Shown piece after piece: positions 1-8,390 of a stretch of DNA of 64,000 nucleotides. A program made the position numbers and the translations under genes. The stretch is from Anaerolinea thermophila UNI-1 (GTDB lineage Bacteria; Chloroflexota; Anaerolineae; Anaerolineales; Anaerolineaceae): contig NC_014960.1 of assembly GCF_000199675.1 (NCBI RefSeq), positions 1,798,001 through 1,862,000 on the forward strand, written 5' to 3'. Under the pieces are notes generated by a model, which ran no database searches, was not told the DNA's origin, and saw nothing but the letters and a program-made list of their open reading frames with translations. The number at the start of each line of letters is the position of its first letter. Within the stretch, counting starts at the first letter, position 1.

Positions 1-117
1 CAAAGCATCCGAGAACATATTTATACACTACCCTCAGATTACCATCTTTTCAGCGGGCACGGCCCCTCTACCACCGTTGAGGAAGAAAGGATCGAAAACC
101 CCTACATCTCAGATTAA
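1..117 (+). CDS. MBL-fold metallohydrolase, C-terminal fragment (5' end outside window)
   Basis: An open frame runs from base 1 to a TAA at 115-117 and encodes 38 residues. It contains SGHGPSTTVEEERIENPY, which matches the typical C-terminal end of small metallo-beta-lactamase-fold hydrolases of the glyoxalase II-like type, where a late metal-binding His sits in a GHGP segment followed by a T-x-x-x-E-R-x-x-N-P-[FY] signature. Most of the protein, including the HxHxDH motif, lies before the window, so substrate and full length cannot be judged. It converges on rny, and a bidirectional hairpin separates them. Confidence 0.75.
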   Translation, partial: QSIREHIYTLPSDYHLFSGHGPSTTVEEERIENPYISD

Positions 118-125
118 AATCACAA

Positions 126-155
126 AAATAGCCCGCCATTACAGGCGGGCTATTT
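126..155. terminator. Bidirectional terminator between MBL hydrolase and rny
   Basis: A 12-bp perfect stem (126-137 with 144-155) encloses the loop ATTACA. The core is GC-rich (GCCCGCC/GGCGGGC) and the outer pairs are A/T tracts on each side, so it gives a hairpin plus U-run on both strands. It lies between two convergent genes. Confidence 0.85.
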
Positions 156-167
156 CTTTCAAGAGAC

Positions 168-1706
168 TTATTTTGCGTAATCTATGGCTCGCGTTTCCCG
201 AATCACTGTGACCTTAATTTGTCCAGGATATTGCATGGTCTCTTCAATCTTCTTGGCAATATCTCGCGCCATTCGTGTTGCCGCCAGGTCATCTACATCT
301 TCAGGACGAACAATGATTCTGACTTCTCGTCCCGCCTGAATCGCAAATGACTGACTAACGCCTTTGAAAGAATTTGCAATTTCTTCCAAAGCACGCAAGC
401 GCTTAATATACTGTTCCAAATCTTCACGTCTCGCACCGGGACGAGCGCCAGAAATTGCATCTGCCGCTTCAACAATTACCGCCTCAACCGATTCTTGCTC
501 AACTTCATGATGATGGGACGCAATACAATTCACAACCTTGGGATGAACACCGTACCGACGGGCAAATTCAGCGCCCAACATGGCATGAGTACCCTCAGTG
601 TTGTGATCCATAGCCTTCCCCAAATCATGAAGAAGCGCGCCGGCTTTACATACTTCTACATCAGCACCTAACTCTGAGGCAATGACTGCCGCCAAACGTG
701 AAACTTCCACTGCATGGGCAAGTTGATTCTGTCCATAAGAAGTGCGGAATTTTAATCTGCCCAGCATCTTAAGAATTTCTGGGTGTAAACCAGCGACATT
801 CGCATCAAAGGCGGCTTGCTGACCAGCCTCTTCAATTTCTTTTTCCACATTCCGTTGTTCTTCATTGAGGATTTTTTCGATATGCGCGGGATGGATTCTT
901 CCATCGAGAATCAGGCGTTCCAGCGCCCGCCGAGCAACCTCACGTCTCACCGAGTCAAAGCATGAAATTGTGACGGCTTCGGGAGTGTCGTCAACAATCA
1001 CATCCACACCTGCGAGTTGTTCAAAGGTACGAATGTTCCTTCCGTTTCTACCAACAATTCTTCCCTTCATTTCATCATTAGGAAGCGAAACAACAGAAGT
1101 GGTCACCTCAGACACATGTTCTGAAGCCACCCGCTGAATCGCATCGGCAATAATTTCCCGTGCACGTTTTTCTCCCTCAATACGCGCTTCAGTCTCAATT
1201 TGCCGAATTATGCGTGCCATGTCATTGCGGGCTTCCTTTTCCACTTCCTGTAAGAGAACTTCTCGAGCCTGCTCTTTGGTCATTTCAGCAATGCGTTGAA
1301 GTTCAAGCATCTGGTCGCTGTAGAGTTTTTCAATTTCATTTGCCCGTTTGTCAATAGCACTCTGTCGCTTATTTAACATTTGTTCACGTTGTTCAAGACG
1401 CTCCAGGCGATGATCCAACTCCGCTCTTCGCTTAGTTAACCGCTCTTCTTCACGAGCCAGTTCCTGACGTCTGCGACTCAGTTCCAGTTCCGCTTCCTGT
1501 TGGATCTTCAGAGCCTTATCTTTGGCTTCGAGTTGAATTACTCGTGCTTTTTCTGTGGCTTGATTAATGATGTTATCGGCTTTAGCATCCTGTTGCTTCC
1601 GGTATTCTTGTTGATATTTTTGAACGAGGAAATATACCACAGCAATTCCAAGTAGAATTTCAAGTGCCAGGACTACAAAAATTATCACCCATCCAGACTG
1701 TCCCAT
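168..1706 (-). CDS. rny: Ribonuclease Y
   Basis: A 512-residue protein, the usual length for RNase Y, the membrane-tethered endoribonuclease that starts mRNA turnover in many bacteria lacking RNase E. Residues 6-28 form one N-terminal membrane segment. A long charged coiled coil follows (about 40-200), then a KH RNA-binding domain with the GxxG loop GRNG near 219-222, then an HD phosphohydrolase domain (His331 and the His360-Asp361 pair, with HHHEVEQES later). The start gives the membrane segment immediately. The first 22 bp overlap the end of recX, so the two are probably co-transcribed. No anomalies are visible. Confidence 0.97.
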   Translation of the reverse strand: MGQSGWVIIFVVLALEILLGIAVVYFLVQKYQQEYRKQQDAKADNIINQATEKARVIQLEAKDKALKIQQEAELELSRRRQELAREEERLTKRRAELDHRLERLEQREQMLNKRQSAIDKRANEIEKLYSDQMLELQRIAEMTKEQAREVLLQEVEKEARNDMARIIRQIETEARIEGEKRAREIIADAIQRVASEHVSEVTTSVVSLPNDEMKGRIVGRNGRNIRTFEQLAGVDVIVDDTPEAVTISCFDSVRREVARRALERLILDGRIHPAHIEKILNEEQRNVEKEIEEAGQQAAFDANVAGLHPEILKMLGRLKFRTSYGQNQLAHAVEVSRLAAVIASELGADVEVCKAGALLHDLGKAMDHNTEGTHAMLGAEFARRYGVHPKVVNCIASHHHEVEQESVEAVIVEAADAISGARPGARREDLEQYIKRLRALEEIANSFKGVSQSFAIQAGREVRIIVRPEDVDDLAATRMARDIAKKIEETMQYPGQIKVTVIRETRAIDYAK

Positions 1707-2368
1707 AATTCAAGTTCCTCTCTTCCATTGGATTTAGAGGAGCCACCAGAAACCTCTTGCCAAAGACGATAAGCCGTCTCCCGGGAAACCTCATAAGAAA
1801 AGCCGCGTCTGGCAAGATAGCCTATCATCTTTTGCAGAAACTGGCTTTTCTCTAAATGGATGATTCGTCTCAAGTATTTTTTTCCGGCGAGATAAGCAAC
1901 TTTATCGTCTGGAAGAGATTCTGCCAGAACCTCTTGAACAATTTCGTCTGTCACCCCTTTTTGTCGAAGTTCCAAAGCAATTACTTTGCGACTTTTTTGG
2001 CGAAGAGCCTGCCTTTGCTCTGACCACATCCGGGCAAATTCGGCGTCCCCCACCAATCCACCTTGCTTGAGACGAGTAATCACACTTTCAATGACCGTCT
2101 CAGAAAAGCCTTTGGTTTGAAGTCGCCCTCGTAATTCCGCTTCTGATCGAGGTCGTACACTGAGCAATTGCAATCCTGATTGCATGGCTACTTCAATGGC
2201 GTCTTCTTGTTTTAACTGCTCAATCTTTTCATCGCTCAAGAATTGTCCCACCGTAAGCCATGCGGCGACAATTCTTGAGAGCGAGAAAGCAAATCGTTGA
2301 TCAATAAAAACATTGATCCGTTGAGAATTGCGTTTTTGAGATTCCAGAGCAGTAATTACACCCGCCAT
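1685..2368 (-). CDS. recX: Regulatory protein RecX
   Basis: A 227-residue RecX-family protein, a modulator of the RecA filament in recombination and the SOS response. It shows the repeated three-helix pattern of the family: LLSVRPRSEAELRGRLQTKG near residues 69-88, a second repeat containing MWSEQRQALRQKSRKVIALE, and a third near the C-terminus (ARRGFSYE). The N-terminal 60 residues form a small beta extension also seen in RecX of Firmicutes and Chloroflexota. recA is not adjacent. It lies upstream of rny with a 22-bp overlap, and its promoter should lie in the 2369-2794 region. Confidence 0.9.
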   Translation of the reverse strand: MAGVITALESQKRNSQRINVFIDQRFAFSLSRIVAAWLTVGQFLSDEKIEQLKQEDAIEVAMQSGLQLLSVRPRSEAELRGRLQTKGFSETVIESVITRLKQGGLVGDAEFARMWSEQRQALRQKSRKVIALELRQKGVTDEIVQEVLAESLPDDKVAYLAGKKYLRRIIHLEKSQFLQKMIGYLARRGFSYEVSRETAYRLWQEVSGGSSKSNGREELELWDSLDG

Positions 2369-2381
2369 TTAAAAGCCTGAA

Positions 2382-2562
2382 AGCCGCAAATTTGATTTGT
2401 GCGGCTTAAACCTTCGATGAGCACAATCAACGAGGAGTTGGGAACAGGATCCAGGAAAACAGAAACTAGCAGTTACATGTTTTCTGTTCAATATCCCGAA
2501 TCAACCTGGTATCGGACAATAAGGTCCCTCGGACAATAAATCCAATTACCTGCATTTTATGG
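2382..2562 (-). ncRNA. Candidate structured RNA or long leader upstream of recX (unconfirmed)
   Basis: This is the main part of the 426-bp gap between divergent recX and the gene at 2795. Nested pairings are visible: CGAGG/CCTCG (2431-2435 with 2527-2531), CCAGG/CCTGG (2451-2455 with 2505-2509) and AACAGAAA/TTTCTGTT (2458-2465 with 2481-2488). Together they give a long interrupted hairpin with a central bubble, a layout reminiscent of 6S RNA. On the minus strand it ends at an AAGCCGCA...TGCGGCTT hairpin followed by a T-rich stretch just before the recX start. An 11-bp direct repeat, TCGGACAATAA, lies at 2512-2522 and 2529-2539. I do not recognise a known family. The pairings exist on either strand, so the direction is inferred from the terminal hairpin. 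Confidence 0.3.
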
Positions 2563-2707
2563 CCAAAAGACCTTCTGAACATTATCCTCAACCTAATTTA
2601 GTGCTTGTTTGTTTCTAAACACTCCCGTTGGAGTGGTCCAATTTCGAAAGGTTTAAGCCTCAACGCCTTTTCGGGTCAACCGACAAAATTTTCTAAAAAT
2701 ATTATAC

Positions 2708-2753
2708 TTGAAAAAAGGGAAAATTGCGTATATAAAAACACATCAAATGTGTT
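2708..2753 (+). promoter_or_regulatory. Sigma-70-type promoter with an overlapping palindrome
   Basis: A -35 TTGAAA (2708-2713), a 17-bp spacer and a -10 TATAAA (2731-2736) are followed at once by the inverted repeat AACACAT-CAA-ATGTGTT (2737-2753), which covers the expected transcription start. That position would suit a repressor operator. The promoter points at the small membrane genes at 2795 and 3223. Confidence 0.55.
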
Positions 2754-2794
2754 ACAGTGTACAGTTAACTGGCGAAATAGTATAAAATTAGGTC

Positions 2795-3220
2795 ATGAGT
2801 TACACCCAAACTCCCCCCAAAACCGACCGTGAATTTTTGCACCAAAAGCAAGTACGCCAGCAAATCTTTCTCCCCTTAGTCATTGTGCTTTTGTTCATCC
2901 TGGCTTTAATGGGATTATCCATCCTTGGGGCATTTCAAGAAGGTGATTTAATCCATCATTTGGGAAACATCTCTTCAATACTTTTGATCAGTCCTCTGAT
3001 ATTGGCAAACCTTATTAACCTATTCTTGTTGATTATCGGTGTGAGGGCAATCAATCATCTACTCAGAAAATTACCTTTCTGGATGGAACATACACAACAA
3101 ACCTTTCAGAAGATCGAGGAAAAAACACAGAGCCTCTGTAATGCTTTAGTCTCCCCTTTGATTAAAATTAATAGTCATCTTTCAACCTTAGGAACTTTAA
3201 AGAAAAAGAAAGGATTGTAA
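2795..3220 (+). CDS. Small membrane protein of unknown function
   Basis: A 141-residue protein that I do not recognise. It has a short polar N-terminus, then two strongly hydrophobic segments (about 25-46 and 57-83), then an amphipathic, charged C-terminal tail of about 55 residues ending in KKKKGL. The pattern fits a two-helix inner-membrane protein with a cytoplasmic tail. No clear Shine-Dalgarno precedes the ATG, only ATTAGGTC. It is followed after 2 nt by another small membrane protein, so the two are probably translated together. Confidence 0.6.
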   Translation: MSYTQTPPKTDREFLHQKQVRQQIFLPLVIVLLFILALMGLSILGAFQEGDLIHHLGNISSILLISPLILANLINLFLLIIGVRAINHLLRKLPFWMEHTQQTFQKIEEKTQSLCNALVSPLIKINSHLSTLGTLKKKKGL

Positions 3221-3222
3221 AT

Positions 3223-3417
3223 ATGGACTGGAAGAAGAGAACTCTTCTTATCGGAATTGTTGTAGGAGCAATTACGGGAGCAATTGGAGCCTTTGTACTC
3301 ATTCAAGCGGGAGAAAAAACTGGGAACCCACCTAAACTCACCGCAGGAGATGGTGTAAAAGTAGGGGTGGGGTTAATGGCTGTCTTGCGCCTTCTTACGG
3401 AGTTAGGGTCGCGTTGA
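3223..3417 (+). CDS. Small two-helix membrane protein of unknown function
   Basis: A 64-residue protein: MDWKKR, then a Gly/Ala/Ile-rich hydrophobic stretch (about 7-29) with repeated small residues (GAITGAIGAF), a short polar loop, and a second weaker hydrophobic segment (VGVGLMAVLRLL). The GxxxG-like spacing suggests tight helix packing. The ATG is preceded by AAAGGATTG, which overlaps the end of the previous gene, consistent with coupled translation. No family is recognised. Confidence 0.6.
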   Translation: MDWKKRTLLIGIVVGAITGAIGAFVLIQAGEKTGNPPKLTAGDGVKVGVGLMAVLRLLTELGSR

Positions 3418-3438
3418 TTCCCCTTCAATCCAATCACT

Positions 3439-4458
3439 ATGGACTTTCCCATCAGCCCATTGAGATTTATTATCGTTGGTCAATTAAGAAAGACCTTCAT
3501 TGCCTTACCCAATGAAGAATTTGTTGAGAACCAACCTGGGGGAAATGCAATCTACGCTGCTGTAGGTGCTGCCGTTTGGGAAAAAGACATTGGAATCGTG
3601 GCTCGCGTAAGCCAGGATTTTCCAGAAGAATGGCTTCAAACGCTCAAACGTTGGAATTTTGACATTCGTGGTATTCAACGATTGAATGAAATTATTGATC
3701 ATCGAGAATTTTTTGCATACCAAAATCCTGCATTTGAAGAATCCGAGAACCCGGAAGTCTACCTCACCAATTTAAACCGTCCTTATCCCAGGGAATTGAT
3801 TGGCTACAAAGCCAATCCCGGTTTGCTTGACTCACGAACCAAACCAGGGGCATTTACTGTACGCAGTCATGACATTCCCTCCGAATACCTGGATGCTTTG
3901 GCAGTGCATATCTGTTCAATAGATTACCTCTCCCACATTCTTTTACCAACAACCTTTCGGCAGGGACAAATTAATACCATTTCTCTGGATGCCAGCGCAG
4001 GATACATGGACCCCGCCTTTGAGGACGACCTTCCCTTACTGGTAAATGGATTGACTGTATTTCACACCAGTGAAAAGAAAATCTCTCGGCTCTTTTCAGG
4101 AAAAACCGGAAATTTGTGGGACATGGCAGAATGGATTGGTTCCATGGGATGTGAACTCGTTGTTATCCGTCGGGGAGTCCAGGGGCAATATCTATACGAA
4201 AGTTCTTCTCATAAGAAATGGATCATTCCCGCATATCCTTCTAACGTACGTTGCCCCGTTGGAGCGGGAGACGCTTTTTGCGGAGGATTCCTGGTGGGAT
4301 ATTACACCACCTATGACCCAATTCAAGCGGCTCTTCAAGGAAGTATTTCTGCTTCGTTTGTGGTTGAGGGAACTGCCCCCTTTTATGCATTGGAGGCTTT
4401 GCCTGGACTGGCACGAGCCCGCTTAGAAGTGCTCAGAGAACGAGTGCGCCAAGTATGA
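3439..4458 (+). CDS. PfkB-family carbohydrate kinase
   Basis: A 339-residue ribokinase-fold sugar or nucleoside kinase. The substrate-side GG motif appears as NQPGGNAIYAAVGAAVW (about 32-48). The C-terminal ATP/anion-hole signature is PVGAGDAFCGGF (about 272-283), where the Asp of GAGD is the catalytic base. The central lid region is longer than in typical ribokinases, and the specificity is not readable. The stop overlaps the start of the M20 peptidase in an ATGA, and a YbaK-type gene follows, so the three probably form an operon. It could act on a sugar released in nucleoside or glycoside turnover, but that is only a guess. Confidence 0.85.
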   Translation: MDFPISPLRFIIVGQLRKTFIALPNEEFVENQPGGNAIYAAVGAAVWEKDIGIVARVSQDFPEEWLQTLKRWNFDIRGIQRLNEIIDHREFFAYQNPAFEESENPEVYLTNLNRPYPRELIGYKANPGLLDSRTKPGAFTVRSHDIPSEYLDALAVHICSIDYLSHILLPTTFRQGQINTISLDASAGYMDPAFEDDLPLLVNGLTVFHTSEKKISRLFSGKTGNLWDMAEWIGSMGCELVVIRRGVQGQYLYESSSHKKWIIPAYPSNVRCPVGAGDAFCGGFLVGYYTTYDPIQAALQGSISASFVVEGTAPFYALEALPGLARARLEVLRERVRQV

Positions 4459-5576
4459 CTATAAACCTTGCGGAAATTTATCAAAAGGTCATTGAAGATA
4501 CCTGTACCATTCAGCAAATCCCCGCTCCTACATTTCATGAGCAGAAAAGGGCCGAGTTTCTATCCTTGAGATGGAAAGAAACTGATAATCTAATGCCAGA
4601 AACTGACGAAGCAGGGAATGTCCTTGTTTTTCTGCCCGGACAGCTGGACAAATTTCAGGTTGTTATCTCTGCCCATATGGACAGTGTTTTTCCTCTGGAT
4701 GTGCCACTTCATTTCAGGCGAGATGGTAACCGCATCTATGGTCCAGGCATAGGCGACAACGCTTTAGGTTGTGCTACTTTATTGAACTTGCCCCTGTTAA
4801 TAAAAGATATTCCTTCGCCACGCGGTAATATCTGGTTGGCCGGGACAACAGGCGAGGAAGGATTGGGCAATCTTAAAGGAATGAAGGCTCTTCTTTCCCG
4901 TTTTCATGATACCCCAACGATTTACATCTCCCTGGAAGGCATGGGGTTAGGATGCATTCTTCATCGAGGTTTAGGGGTAAACCGCTACAGAATCGAGGTG
5001 CACACGCCAGGCGGTCACTCATGGACTGATGCTGGTTCTCCATCAGCAATCCATGAAGTGGTTCGCCTGTCCCGGAAACTTCTAGACCTGCCACTTCCTC
5101 TATCACCACGCACCACCCTTAACATCGGTACGATTCAGGGTGGAACCTCCATAAACACAATTGCTTCTCATGCAGCAATTGAAGTGGATGTGCGTTCTGA
5201 GATGTTGGACACCTTGAAGAGAATGGATGAGCTTATTCTGGATACTGCTCGTCGTTTTGAAACCGATTCGGTTGAAATCAGTATTTCTTCAATAGGGCAT
5301 CGTCCTGCGGGAAGCATTTCTGAGTATCATCCTCTGGTAAACTTGCTGGAGAGAATTCTCTTACACCTGAACATATCCCCGAGACGAGAGATTGCCTCTA
5401 CCGAAGCCAATCTCCCGCTAAGTTATGGGATTCCTGCTGTCACCATTGGAATTACAAGTGGAGCAAAGGCGCATACTCTGGAAGAATACATCGAATGTCA
5501 GCCTATAGAAAAAGGGTTGTTGCAGTTATTGCAACTGATTAAGCAAATCTGGGAAACCAGTATTTTTAGTTCGTGA
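4455..5576 (+). CDS. M20-family metallopeptidase (dipeptidase/amidohydrolase)
   Basis: A 373-residue zinc aminopeptidase/carboxypeptidase-fold protein of family M20. Metal-site motifs are in order: SAHMDSVFP (His of the HxD pair, about 73-81), GPGIGDNALG (bridging Asp, about 96-105) and TGEEGLGN (general-base Glu pair, about 131-138). A dimerisation domain with HTPGGHSW lies near 183-190. A late His (GAKAHTLEEYIE) completes the set. It is likely cytoplasmic, since no signal peptide is visible. It overlaps the preceding kinase gene by 4 bp. The substrate, a dipeptide or N-acyl amino acid, cannot be told from sequence. Confidence 0.88.
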   Translation: MTINLAEIYQKVIEDTCTIQQIPAPTFHEQKRAEFLSLRWKETDNLMPETDEAGNVLVFLPGQLDKFQVVISAHMDSVFPLDVPLHFRRDGNRIYGPGIGDNALGCATLLNLPLLIKDIPSPRGNIWLAGTTGEEGLGNLKGMKALLSRFHDTPTIYISLEGMGLGCILHRGLGVNRYRIEVHTPGGHSWTDAGSPSAIHEVVRLSRKLLDLPLPLSPRTTLNIGTIQGGTSINTIASHAAIEVDVRSEMLDTLKRMDELILDTARRFETDSVEISISSIGHRPAGSISEYHPLVNLLERILLHLNISPRREIASTEANLPLSYGIPAVTIGITSGAKAHTLEEYIECQPIEKGLLQLLQLIKQIWETSIFSS

Positions 5577-5585
5577 GGGGTTTGA

Positions 5586-6053
5586 ATGCATCCTCTGGCT
5601 GAGAAAGTACAACAAGCCTTAAACGCTTTAGGATATTCTGGTAATGTTCAGGAATTGCCCGCCAGCACTCGCACTGCCCTGGAAGCAGCCCAAGCGTTGA
5701 ACTGTGAGATAGGACAGATTGTAAAATCGCTGGTATTTATCTTTTCCGGAAACCATCAGCCCATCCTGCTACTAGTCAGTGGAAAGAATCGGGTAGATGA
5801 AGCAAAAGTGGGATTTGTTCTGGGAGATGAAATCAGAAAAGCCACTGCCCAGGAAGTCCAGCAAATCACAGGCTTCCCCATCGGGGGAGTACCTCCAATT
5901 GGACACCTGCAGATTCTTCCTGTAATTTTTGATGAGGATCTCCTTCACTTTGAAATTGTTTGGGCGGCGGCGGGTACACCCAATTCCATTTTTCCAATTT
6001 CCCCTACCCTTTTGAGAGACATTACCCATGCCAGAGTGATGTCCGTTAAGTAA
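5586..6053 (+). CDS. YbaK/ProX-type aminoacyl-tRNA deacylase domain protein
   Basis: A 155-residue single-domain protein of the YbaK/EbsC/ProXp family, which hydrolyses mischarged aminoacyl-tRNAs in trans. Features are the conserved Lys in GQIVKSLVF (about 42-50), the strand LLLVSGKNRVDEAK, and the GFPIGGVPPIGH loop (about 98-109) that lines the active site. It starts 9 nt after the M20 peptidase. A second, divergent member is encoded at 35156-35620, so the genome has at least two editing-type proteins, possibly with different tRNA specificity. Confidence 0.88.
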   Translation: MHPLAEKVQQALNALGYSGNVQELPASTRTALEAAQALNCEIGQIVKSLVFIFSGNHQPILLLVSGKNRVDEAKVGFVLGDEIRKATAQEVQQITGFPIGGVPPIGHLQILPVIFDEDLLHFEIVWAAAGTPNSIFPISPTLLRDITHARVMSVK

Positions 6054-6056
6054 AAA

Positions 6057-6080
6057 GGACTGGCTTTTGAACACCAGTCC
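6057..6080 (-). terminator. Terminator of the ahcY operon
   Basis: A 7-bp stem, GGACTGG/CCAGTCC (6057-6063 with 6074-6080). On the minus strand TTTTTAC follows, giving a rho-independent terminator just past ahcY. There is no T-run on the plus side. Confidence 0.75.
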
Positions 6081-6107
6081 CCTGATTGAGGCTGTTTTCA
6101 GCACAGT

Positions 6108-7367
6108 TTATGTGCCTTCTTCCCAGGAATTGAGGTATTGAACCTGTTCTGGGGTAAGGGTGTCAATCTCAATCCCCATGGACTCAAGTTTAAGTCGGGC
6201 AATTTCCTGATCAATCACTTCAGGTACAGAGTACACCTTCTTTTCCAACTCAGCGTGATGCTTGAGCATGTACTCCACGCTCAAAGCCTGATTGGCAAAA
6301 GACATATCCATAACGCTTGCAGGATGTCCTTCTGCTGAAGCCAAATTGATAAGACGGCCTTCACCGAGCAAGTAGATTCTGCGGCCATCTTTCAGAGTAT
6401 ATTCCTCTACAAATGGACGGACCAACCGCTTTCCCTGGGAAAGTTCTTCCAATGCTGGAATGTTGATTTCAACATTGAAGTGTCCGGAATTAGCAACAAT
6501 TGCCCCGTCCTTCATCAGTTCAAAATGATGACGGTCGATGACGTTGATATCTCCAGTTACGGTACAGAAAATATCCCCAATTTTTGCTGCTTCGGTCATG
6601 GGCATCACACGATAGCCATCCATCACCGCTTCCAAGGCTTTCAAGGGATCCACTTCCGTAACAATCACGTTTGAACCCATACCGCGTGCGCGGCTTGCCA
6701 AGCCCCGTCCACACCAACCATATCCTGCAACTACAAACACTTTTCCGGCGAGCAGAACATTGGTAGCCCGCACAATCCCATCAATAGTAGATTGCCCTGT
6801 CCCATACCGGTTGTCAAACAAGTGCTTGGTGAGGGCGTCATTCACCGCAATAATCGGAAATGCCAGGGCCCCATCTGCTGCCATTGCACGAAGGCGGATC
6901 ACTCCAGTGGTGGTCTCTTCGGTACCCCCCAACACATTGCTCAGCAAATCACGTCGTTCCTTATGCAAGGTACTGACCAGATCAGCACCATCATCCATGG
7001 TCAAATGAGGTTGATGATCAAGCGCAGCACGCAGGTGCTTGTAATAGGTAACGTTATCCTCCCCTTTAATGGCAAAGGTGGGAATCTCAAACACATTAAC
7101 CAAAGCCGCCGCTACATCATCCTGAGTAGATAATGGATTCGAGGCAGTCAGGACTACATCGGCGCCTCCTGCTTGCAGGGTTCTCATCAAATTTGCTGTT
7201 TCAGTGGTGACATGCAAACAAGCCGAAATTCTTACACCAGAAAGAGGACGTTCCTTTGCAAAACGTTCCCGTATGGAGCGTAAAACGGGCATCTCCCGTT
7301 CAGCCCATTCAATGCGTAACCGCCCACCTTCTGCCAACTTGGGATCTTTGATATCAAATCCAGACAT
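6108..7367 (-). CDS. ahcY: Adenosylhomocysteinase
   Basis: A 419-residue S-adenosyl-L-homocysteine hydrolase. It reversibly splits SAH, the product of methyl transfer, into adenosine and homocysteine using bound NAD. The substrate domain carries the early SACLHVTTETANL motif and the DDGADLV loop. The NAD-binding Rossmann segment is VAGYGWCGRGLASRARGMG (about 214-232). The C-terminus (VQYLNSWEEGT) is shorter than the KPDHYRY tail of many homologues, typical of the shorter bacterial/archaeal form of about 420 residues. AAGGAGATACA lies before the ATG. It is the last gene of the mtnA-kinase-ahcY operon. Confidence 0.97.
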   Translation of the reverse strand: MSGFDIKDPKLAEGGRLRIEWAEREMPVLRSIRERFAKERPLSGVRISACLHVTTETANLMRTLQAGGADVVLTASNPLSTQDDVAAALVNVFEIPTFAIKGEDNVTYYKHLRAALDHQPHLTMDDGADLVSTLHKERRDLLSNVLGGTEETTTGVIRLRAMAADGALAFPIIAVNDALTKHLFDNRYGTGQSTIDGIVRATNVLLAGKVFVVAGYGWCGRGLASRARGMGSNVIVTEVDPLKALEAVMDGYRVMPMTEAAKIGDIFCTVTGDINVIDRHHFELMKDGAIVANSGHFNVEINIPALEELSQGKRLVRPFVEEYTLKDGRRIYLLGEGRLINLASAEGHPASVMDMSFANQALSVEYMLKHHAELEKKVYSVPEVIDQEIARLKLESMGIEIDTLTPEQVQYLNSWEEGT

Positions 7368-7396
7368 TGTATCTCCTTATTAACTCTTCGAATAAT

Positions 7397-8374
7397 CTAA
7401 ATTTTATGTGCAACTTTTGATTTTAGCAGGATATCCAGTTTACCACCATCATCAAAATTCTGGCGGTACCGGGCAACAAATTCCTCAATGGTATACGAAT
7501 GTTCTTGTGGTCCCTTTACTTCCAGGCAATACGCGGCGGCAACTGAACCCATTCTTCCACAAGTCTCCCAATCCAATCCCAGGCTATATCCCCGCAAGAA
7601 TCCTCCTCTGAACGCATCGCCTACCCCGGTGGGGTCTAATATTTGTTTTGGAGGAACTGCCTCCACATGGTATCTTACGCCATCGGCATAGATGTCCGCC
7701 CCTTTTGCTCCCAAGGTTACCACCACAAAACCGACTCGTTGGATAATTTCTGCTGCAGAGAAACCAGTATGCTTTTGAAGAAGCCCAAATTCATACTCAT
7801 TCACGAACAGGCTATGGGCTCCATCTACACCTCGACGTAATTCCTCACCGCTTACTCGTACAACCTGCTGACTGGGATCATAGACATATGCAATTCCCAA
7901 TTCTTTACATTCCCGGACATATTGATCCATTGCCAGCGGATCATTCGGGGAAATGATTACAAGATCGGGCTTGGAAGTAATGTCACGCAAACTAAGTCTG
8001 GAAGCAAATGCCATTGCGCCAGGGTAAAAACTGGCAATTTGATTATTGGCTTGATCGGTATTAGCAAAAAACGAAGCCGTGTACAAACCAGGAATTTCCT
8101 TAATCAGGCTGGTATCCACACCGTGATTTTCTAACCACGTCCGGTAATCTCCAAAGTCTTCCCCCACGGTAGCAAGTACAGAAGGCTTTTCACCAAGCAA
8201 GGCAAGAGTGTAAGCGATATTCGGAGCAGTCCCCCCACGCTGACGAACCATCGAATCTACCAGGAACGAAAGACTGATAGTCTCCAGCCTTTCAGGCAAG
8301 ATATGATCCCGAAAAAATCCGGGAAAAGTCATCAAATAATCATAGGCCACCGAACCTGTGACAACAATTTTCAA
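7397..8374 (-). CDS. PfkB-family kinase, probable adenosine kinase
   Basis: A 325-residue ribokinase-fold kinase with RQRGGTAPNIAYTLALLG (substrate-binding GG region, about 44-61) and the catalytic DPTGVGDAFRGGF (about 248-260). Annotation as adenosine kinase is an inference from context: it sits between mtnA and ahcY, and ahcY releases adenosine, which such a kinase would trap as AMP and so pull the hydrolase forward. Bacterial adenosine kinases of this family are known. Sequence alone would only give PfkB family. The start ATG is followed by KIVVTGSVAYDYLMTF, a normal N-terminus. Confidence 0.8.
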   Translation of the reverse strand: MKIVVTGSVAYDYLMTFPGFFRDHILPERLETISLSFLVDSMVRQRGGTAPNIAYTLALLGEKPSVLATVGEDFGDYRTWLENHGVDTSLIKEIPGLYTASFFANTDQANNQIASFYPGAMAFASRLSLRDITSKPDLVIISPNDPLAMDQYVRECKELGIAYVYDPSQQVVRVSGEELRRGVDGAHSLFVNEYEFGLLQKHTGFSAAEIIQRVGFVVVTLGAKGADIYADGVRYHVEAVPPKQILDPTGVGDAFRGGFLRGYSLGLDWETCGRMGSVAAAYCLEVKGPQEHSYTIEEFVARYRQNFDDGGKLDILLKSKVAHKI

Positions 8375-8390
8375 CTTCCACCTCTCATGT

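Noticed and set aside
2605..2832. Open frame of 75 codons overlapping the start of the membrane protein gene
   Set aside because: It overlaps the promoter and the next gene in another frame, without ribosome site or protein-like composition.
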